Below, piece by piece: positions 6,301 through 8,710 of a stretch of 8,710 nucleotides of DNA. The stretch is from DUZB01 sp964407525 (GTDB taxonomy: Bacteria; Desulfobacterota; DSM-4660; Desulfatiglandales; Desulfatiglandaceae), in assembly GCA_964407525.1 (NCBI GenBank), contig CAYOWC010000216.1, positions 1 through 8,710 of the forward strand, given 5' to 3'. The notes beneath the pieces were generated by a model, which was not told the DNA's origin, did no database searches, and saw nothing but the letters and a program-made list of their open reading frames with translations. Within the stretch, counting starts at the first letter, position 1. Every line of letters starts with the position of its first letter. The translations under genes and the position numbers were made by a program.

Positions 6301-6932
6301 ACAGTGAAATGATCATACAAATCATACGTGAAGTGCAAAAAGCGTATGAAGCCAATGTTTCCGAAATCGAAAAACTGGATCAGGCTATCGGGGATGGCGA
6401 TCATGTGATTAATATGAGAAGAGGCATGAAAGCAATTCTTGAAAAAAAAGAAGAATTGGTTCCTTTACAACCTGGAGAAGCCCTGAATAAGATCGCCATG
6501 ACGTTGCTGTCCTCCATTGGCGGTGCGGCGGGCCCTTTATTTGCGAGTATGTTTATGGGCATGGCCAAAGCCCCGGGTTCAGATGATATCCATGACAGGA
6601 CAACAGTTGCCAAAATGTTCTCTTCCGGTGTTGAATTGGTGAAACAAAGGGGGAAGGCGGACGTAGGGGATAAAACCATGATGGACGTCCTGATCCCGGT
6701 CTCCAATCTTTTCAGTGAACTGGTTGAAAAGAACGATCTGCCGAAAAACGAGATGCTGCAGCAGTTGATGGCTGAGGCTGAACGCGGTATGCTGTCTACC
6801 AAAGATATCGCAGCAACCAAGGGGAGAGCCTCTTATTTGGGAGAGAGAGCAATAGGCCACATCGATCCGGGAGCTAAATCCTGTCAACTGATTATTTTTA
6901 CAATTTGCAATTACTTGATGAGCCAGGAGTAA
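6297..6932 (+). CDS. dhaL: Dihydroxyacetone-kinase-type DhaL subunit (nucleotide-binding)
   Basis: This 211-residue cytoplasmic protein is an all-helical DhaL (Dak2) domain. The metal-binding acidic motif is intact: LDQAIGDGDH gives Asp28, Asp33 and Asp35, which in the family hold two Mg ions and the ADP/ATP phosphates. Other hallmarks follow in order: SSIGGAAGPLFASMF (72-86), DVGDKTMMDVL (122-132) and TKGRASYLGERAIGHIDPGA (174-193), which caps the nucleotide. Length is normal for a free-standing DhaL. It overlaps ATPase B by four bases and precedes dhaK by five, whereas the E. coli order is dhaK-dhaL-dhaM. DhaL can use tightly bound ADP recharged by the PTS protein DhaM, or exchange ATP directly; no DhaM is in this window, so the donor is undecided. 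The substrate may be dihydroxyacetone or another short ketose. Confidence 0.93.
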   Translation: MNSEMIIQIIREVQKAYEANVSEIEKLDQAIGDGDHVINMRRGMKAILEKKEELVPLQPGEALNKIAMTLLSSIGGAAGPLFASMFMGMAKAPGSDDIHDRTTVAKMFSSGVELVKQRGKADVGDKTMMDVLIPVSNLFSELVEKNDLPKNEMLQQLMAEAERGMLSTKDIAATKGRASYLGERAIGHIDPGAKSCQLIIFTICNYLMSQE

Positions 6933-6937
6933 GAAAA

Positions 6938-7930
6938 ATGAAAAAATTTATCAATCATGTGGATGATATTCTTACGGAAAGCCTGAACGGGTTTGGTTTA
7001 GCTCATAGCGATATTTTAGAAATACACATGAATCCCAATTTTATTACAAGGGCAGGCAAGTCCAGAGAAGGCAAGGTCTCCTTGATATCGGGTGGAGGAT
7101 CAGGTCATGAACCGCTTAATAGCGGTTCTGTTGGTTTTGGCATGCTGGATGCGGCTTGTCCCGGGCAGGTTTTTACCTCCCCCACCCCCGATCAAATGAT
7201 TGCGGCTGCAGAAGCAGTTGATAATGGCAGCGGGATTTTATTTATTGTTTTGAATTATTCCGGCGATCTTATGAATTTTGAAATGGCGTCCGAAATGCTG
7301 GGCATTGAAAACATGTCCGTGATTGTAAACGATGACGTGGCCGTGGAAGACTCGACCTATACATCTGGACGAAGAGGCGTAGCCGGGGCATTGATCGTTG
7401 ATAAAGTTGTAGGGAGCGCCGCTGAAGCGGGGGCGTCGCTTATCGAATGCAAGGAATTGGGAGATCATACCAACAAAATGATTGGTTCTATGGGAATTGC
7501 CTTTACAAGTTGCACCGTTCCGGCCGCTGGTAAACCGACATTTGATATCGGTCATGATGAAATGGAAATCGGTGTAGGGATCCATGGGGAGCCTGGAAGA
7601 AGAAGGGAAAAAACCAGACAAGCGGATGAAATAGCGCATGAACTCGTGGACACCATATTGCAGGACCTTAAACCTGACAACAATGATGAAGTTCTACTAC
7701 ACATCAACGGTTTTGGCGGAACCCCTTTATTGGAGCTCTATTTGCTTTTCAACAGCGCTGCCAAAGAGCTGGAAAAGAAGAAAATAAAAATCAGTCGGTC
7801 CCTTGTGGGCAATTATACCACATCCCTTGAAATGGCAGGCGCATCCATAACCATATGTAAACTTGATGAGCAAATTCTCAAGCATTGGGACAGCCCCGTA
7901 CACACAGCCGCTTTAAGATGGGGTATGTAA
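6938..7930 (+). CDS. dhaK: Dihydroxyacetone-kinase-type DhaK subunit (substrate-binding)
   Basis: A 330-residue Dak1-domain protein that binds the ketone substrate covalently and presents it to DhaL for phosphorylation. The three key residues are present: His57 in SGGGSGHEP, Asp110 in LNYSGD, and His216 in GVGIHGEPG. These match E. coli His56, Asp109 and His218, the last forming the hemiaminal bond with dihydroxyacetone. The C-terminus ends ALRWGM, the usual DhaK tail. The frame stays open back to an ATG at 6905 inside dhaL, but ATG 6938 has AGGAG (6925-6929) at eight bases and gives the family N-terminus (MKKFINHVDD), so it is chosen. It is the last gene of the operon. DhaK paralogues in other bacteria phosphorylate erythrulose, so C4 substrates remain possible. 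Confidence 0.94.
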   Translation: MKKFINHVDDILTESLNGFGLAHSDILEIHMNPNFITRAGKSREGKVSLISGGGSGHEPLNSGSVGFGMLDAACPGQVFTSPTPDQMIAAAEAVDNGSGILFIVLNYSGDLMNFEMASEMLGIENMSVIVNDDVAVEDSTYTSGRRGVAGALIVDKVVGSAAEAGASLIECKELGDHTNKMIGSMGIAFTSCTVPAAGKPTFDIGHDEMEIGVGIHGEPGRRREKTRQADEIAHELVDTILQDLKPDNNDEVLLHINGFGGTPLLELYLLFNSAAKELEKKKIKISRSLVGNYTTSLEMAGASITICKLDEQILKHWDSPVHTAALRWGM

Positions 7931-7937
7931 ATTATTT

Positions 7938-7950
7938 CGGTTAATAACCG
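7938..7950. repeat. Short palindrome CGGTTAATAACCG downstream of dhaK
   Basis: Six-base arms CGGTTA and TAACCG flank a single A, eight bases past the dhaK stop and in the gap shared with the convergent antitoxin gene. With a one-base centre it is a poor RNA hairpin and has no following T-run, so it is not called a terminator; it could be a protein-binding site or chance. Confidence 0.3.
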
Positions 7951-8006
7951 TTGATAAAACCCTGAAAGCTGAAAATTCGACAATGCTTCCTTATGGAATC
8001 GATCAT
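7941..8006 (-). pseudogene. Possible 21-codon stub of a lost toxin gene
   Basis: The stop of the antitoxin gene overlaps an ATG by four bases (ATGA), the usual junction in antitoxin-toxin operons. That ATG opens only 21 codons (MIDSIRKHCRIF...) before TAA at 7943-7941, and there is no room for more before the convergent dhaK stop at 7930. The start resembles nothing specific. It may be the stump of a toxin removed by deletion, or the overlap may be chance. Confidence 0.25.
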
Positions 8007-8260
8007 ATCGTGTAAACCTCATCATAGGAATGCCACTGTGCGGTTCCGTTGCGAAGCCTGCCCTGCATTTCTACCATGGCCTGCTCAAAGGCGCGATGGG
8101 AAAGAGTGGTTTCCATATGTTCGCCCTCGACGCGCCTCTTCAATGCCAAAAAATATTGCGTGATAATATCTGCCACGGATGTCCGATTTTCAGCCGCAAA
8201 GACCTTGGCAAACTCGGCAAGGTCCTGGTCCAAGCTTACATTGATACGATTTTTGGCCAT
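8003..8260 (-). CDS. Ribbon-helix-helix antitoxin (DUF6364-like), orphan
   Basis: An 85-residue protein. Residues 1-43 fit a ribbon-helix-helix DNA-binding fold of antitoxins: a strand (NRINVSLD), helix A (QDLAEFAKVFAAEN), a turn (RTSV) and helix B (ADIITQYFLALKRR). The tail (to SYDEVYTI) would be the toxin-binding part. The frame stays open to 8386, but ATG 8260 has a consensus AAGGAGG six bases upstream and gives the family N-terminus, so the longer form is rejected. Antitoxins of this kind usually precede a PIN-domain toxin gene; here only 72 bases separate its stop from the end of dhaK, so no toxin follows. It faces the importer operon tail to tail and is probably self-repressed if still expressed. 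The exact family name is moderately sure. Confidence 0.75.
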   Translation of the reverse strand: MAKNRINVSLDQDLAEFAKVFAAENRTSVADIITQYFLALKRRVEGEHMETTLSHRAFEQAMVEMQGRLRNGTAQWHSYDEVYTI

Positions 8261-8266
8261 TAAATG

Positions 8267-8273
8267 CCTCCTT
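8267..8273 (-). promoter_or_regulatory. Consensus Shine-Dalgarno site of the antitoxin gene
   Basis: On the minus strand AAGGAGG lies six bases before ATG 8260 and decides the start. The TAA of an upstream 18-codon frame (8272-8328) overlaps it as TAAGGAGG. Confidence 0.8.
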
Positions 8274-8328
8274 ATTTTTTTGTTCCGAATGTACGCACAA
8301 AAGGAACGGTAATCAATGAGAATTCCAT
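8272..8328 (-). CDS. Possible 18-residue upstream ORF ahead of the antitoxin
   Basis: ATG 8328 has GGGAGG six bases upstream (8340-8335) and encodes MEFSLITVPFVRTFGTKK, with its TAA overlapping the antitoxin ribosome site. Translation of it could couple to the antitoxin gene. The same frame stays open back to a TGA at 8385-8383, giving ARPYLGQELKSAGRKE before the Met, so it could instead be the tail of a gene cut off where the transposase relic begins. I do not recognise it. Confidence 0.3.
   Translation of the reverse strand: MEFSLITVPFVRTFGTKK
8288..8316 (-). promoter_or_regulatory. Candidate sigma-70 promoter of the antitoxin gene
   Basis: On the minus strand TTGATT (8316-8311) and TACATT (8293-8288) are separated by 17 bases; each matches its consensus at four of six positions. 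Transcription would start near 8281 and leave about 20 bases before the antitoxin ATG, excluding the upstream ORF from that transcript. Confidence 0.35.
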
Positions 8329-8382
8329 TTCTTTCCTCCCAGCACTTTTCAACTCTTGCCCCAGATAAGGTCGGGCTTTGAA

Positions 8383-8710
8383 TCACGAATAGTCGCTCCA
8401 GGGCGGTCCATCACATAATCATTCGAGGAATCGAGAGAACGGTTATCTTCCGGGACGATGAGGATCACGAGTCCTTTCTCGATCGGCTTGGCGACATATT
8501 GATTGTAAGTTGTATTCTCTGCTGAGGCAGCGGGGGATAGATCTGCACCAATTGGTGGAAAGAGTAGCTGGTCATTTCAGTCTGGAAAAAGAAGACTCGA
8601 ATCCGGAAGTAAAGCCTCCAGAATGGTGAAAGTACGTGCTGTCCTCTGTTACGTGGGTGTCACCGCCGGTCGTCACGAGGCCCATCTATGGCGATTGATG
8701 CGAGACCCAT
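8383..8710 (+). pseudogene. Decayed REP-associated tyrosine transposase (RAYT, Y1_Tnp family), runs off the edge
   Basis: Pieces of a RAYT protein appear in three frames in the right order. SRIVAPG is read at 8383-8403, then after a one-base shift HHIIIRGIERTVIFRDD and SFLDRLGDIL (8409-8506), both hallmarks of the RAYT N-terminus. Directly after comes C-terminal sequence: LLRQRGIDLHQLVERVAG (8519-8572) and, after another shift, VKVRAVLCYVGV (8626-8661), matching the late helical region; a possible further shift gives GPSMAIDARP near 8679-8708. The central part, with the HUH histidines and catalytic Tyr, is missing, so the gene cannot make transposase. No proper start ATG remains. RAYTs mobilise REP repeats, and REP-like repeats occur in this window. 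The right end is cut by the window edge. Confidence 0.75.

Noticed and set aside
7931..8002. Terminator between dhaK and the convergent antitoxin
   Set aside because: No GC-rich stem followed by a T-run is visible on either strand; the only palindrome (7938-7950) has a one-base centre.
8030..8312. Plus-strand frames of 77 and 87 codons opposite the antitoxin
   Set aside because: They are antisense shadows of the antitoxin gene without ribosome sites or recognisable domains.
8261..8386. Longer antitoxin starting at 8386
   Set aside because: The extension lacks family similarity and the consensus SD site directly precedes ATG 8260.

Overview
The window is dominated by one rightward gene cluster: a complete CUT1-type (carbohydrate uptake 1) ABC importer joined to the two subunits of a dihydroxyacetone-kinase-type enzyme. 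The order is periplasmic binding protein, permease 1, permease 2, a 63-residue membrane protein, ATPase A, ATPase B, dhaL, dhaK (650-7930). From permease 1 onward the genes are separated by at most 12 bases or overlap by four (GTGA at 3992-3995, ATGA at 6297-6300), so they almost certainly form a single transcription unit. The binding-protein gene is separated from permease 1 by 150 bases carrying an inverted pair of REP-like repeats.

Moves inferred for the cluster: the binding protein captures a small sugar or polyol-like compound in the periplasm, the two permeases and two different MalK-like ATPases import it, and DhaK/DhaL phosphorylate it or a product of it. DhaK-family enzymes act on dihydroxyacetone and, in some characterised relatives, on C4 ketoses such as erythrulose. 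No DhaM (PTS donor), dehydrogenase, aldolase or regulator is visible here, so neither the substrate nor the phosphoryl donor can be assigned from this window.

Left flank (1-649): a composite palindromic repeat (7-122) with an inner 24-bp tandem duplication, then an AT-rich upstream region with a good promoter candidate (TTGACA at 309) and a long possible leader ending in a strong Shine-Dalgarno site before the binding-protein gene. Right flank (7931-8710): a convergent orphan ribbon-helix-helix antitoxin gene on the minus strand with no recognisable toxin, and a badly decayed REP-associated tyrosine transposase (RAYT) fragment running off the right edge. REP-like repeats and a RAYT relic in the same window point to past REP/RAYT activity.

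Organism: Gram-negative bacterium with moderate GC, judged from the signal peptide plus periplasmic binding-protein architecture, strong SD sites and the repeat types. A Desulfobacterota (former deltaproteobacterial) or other proteobacterial source is a plausible guess, not a determination.
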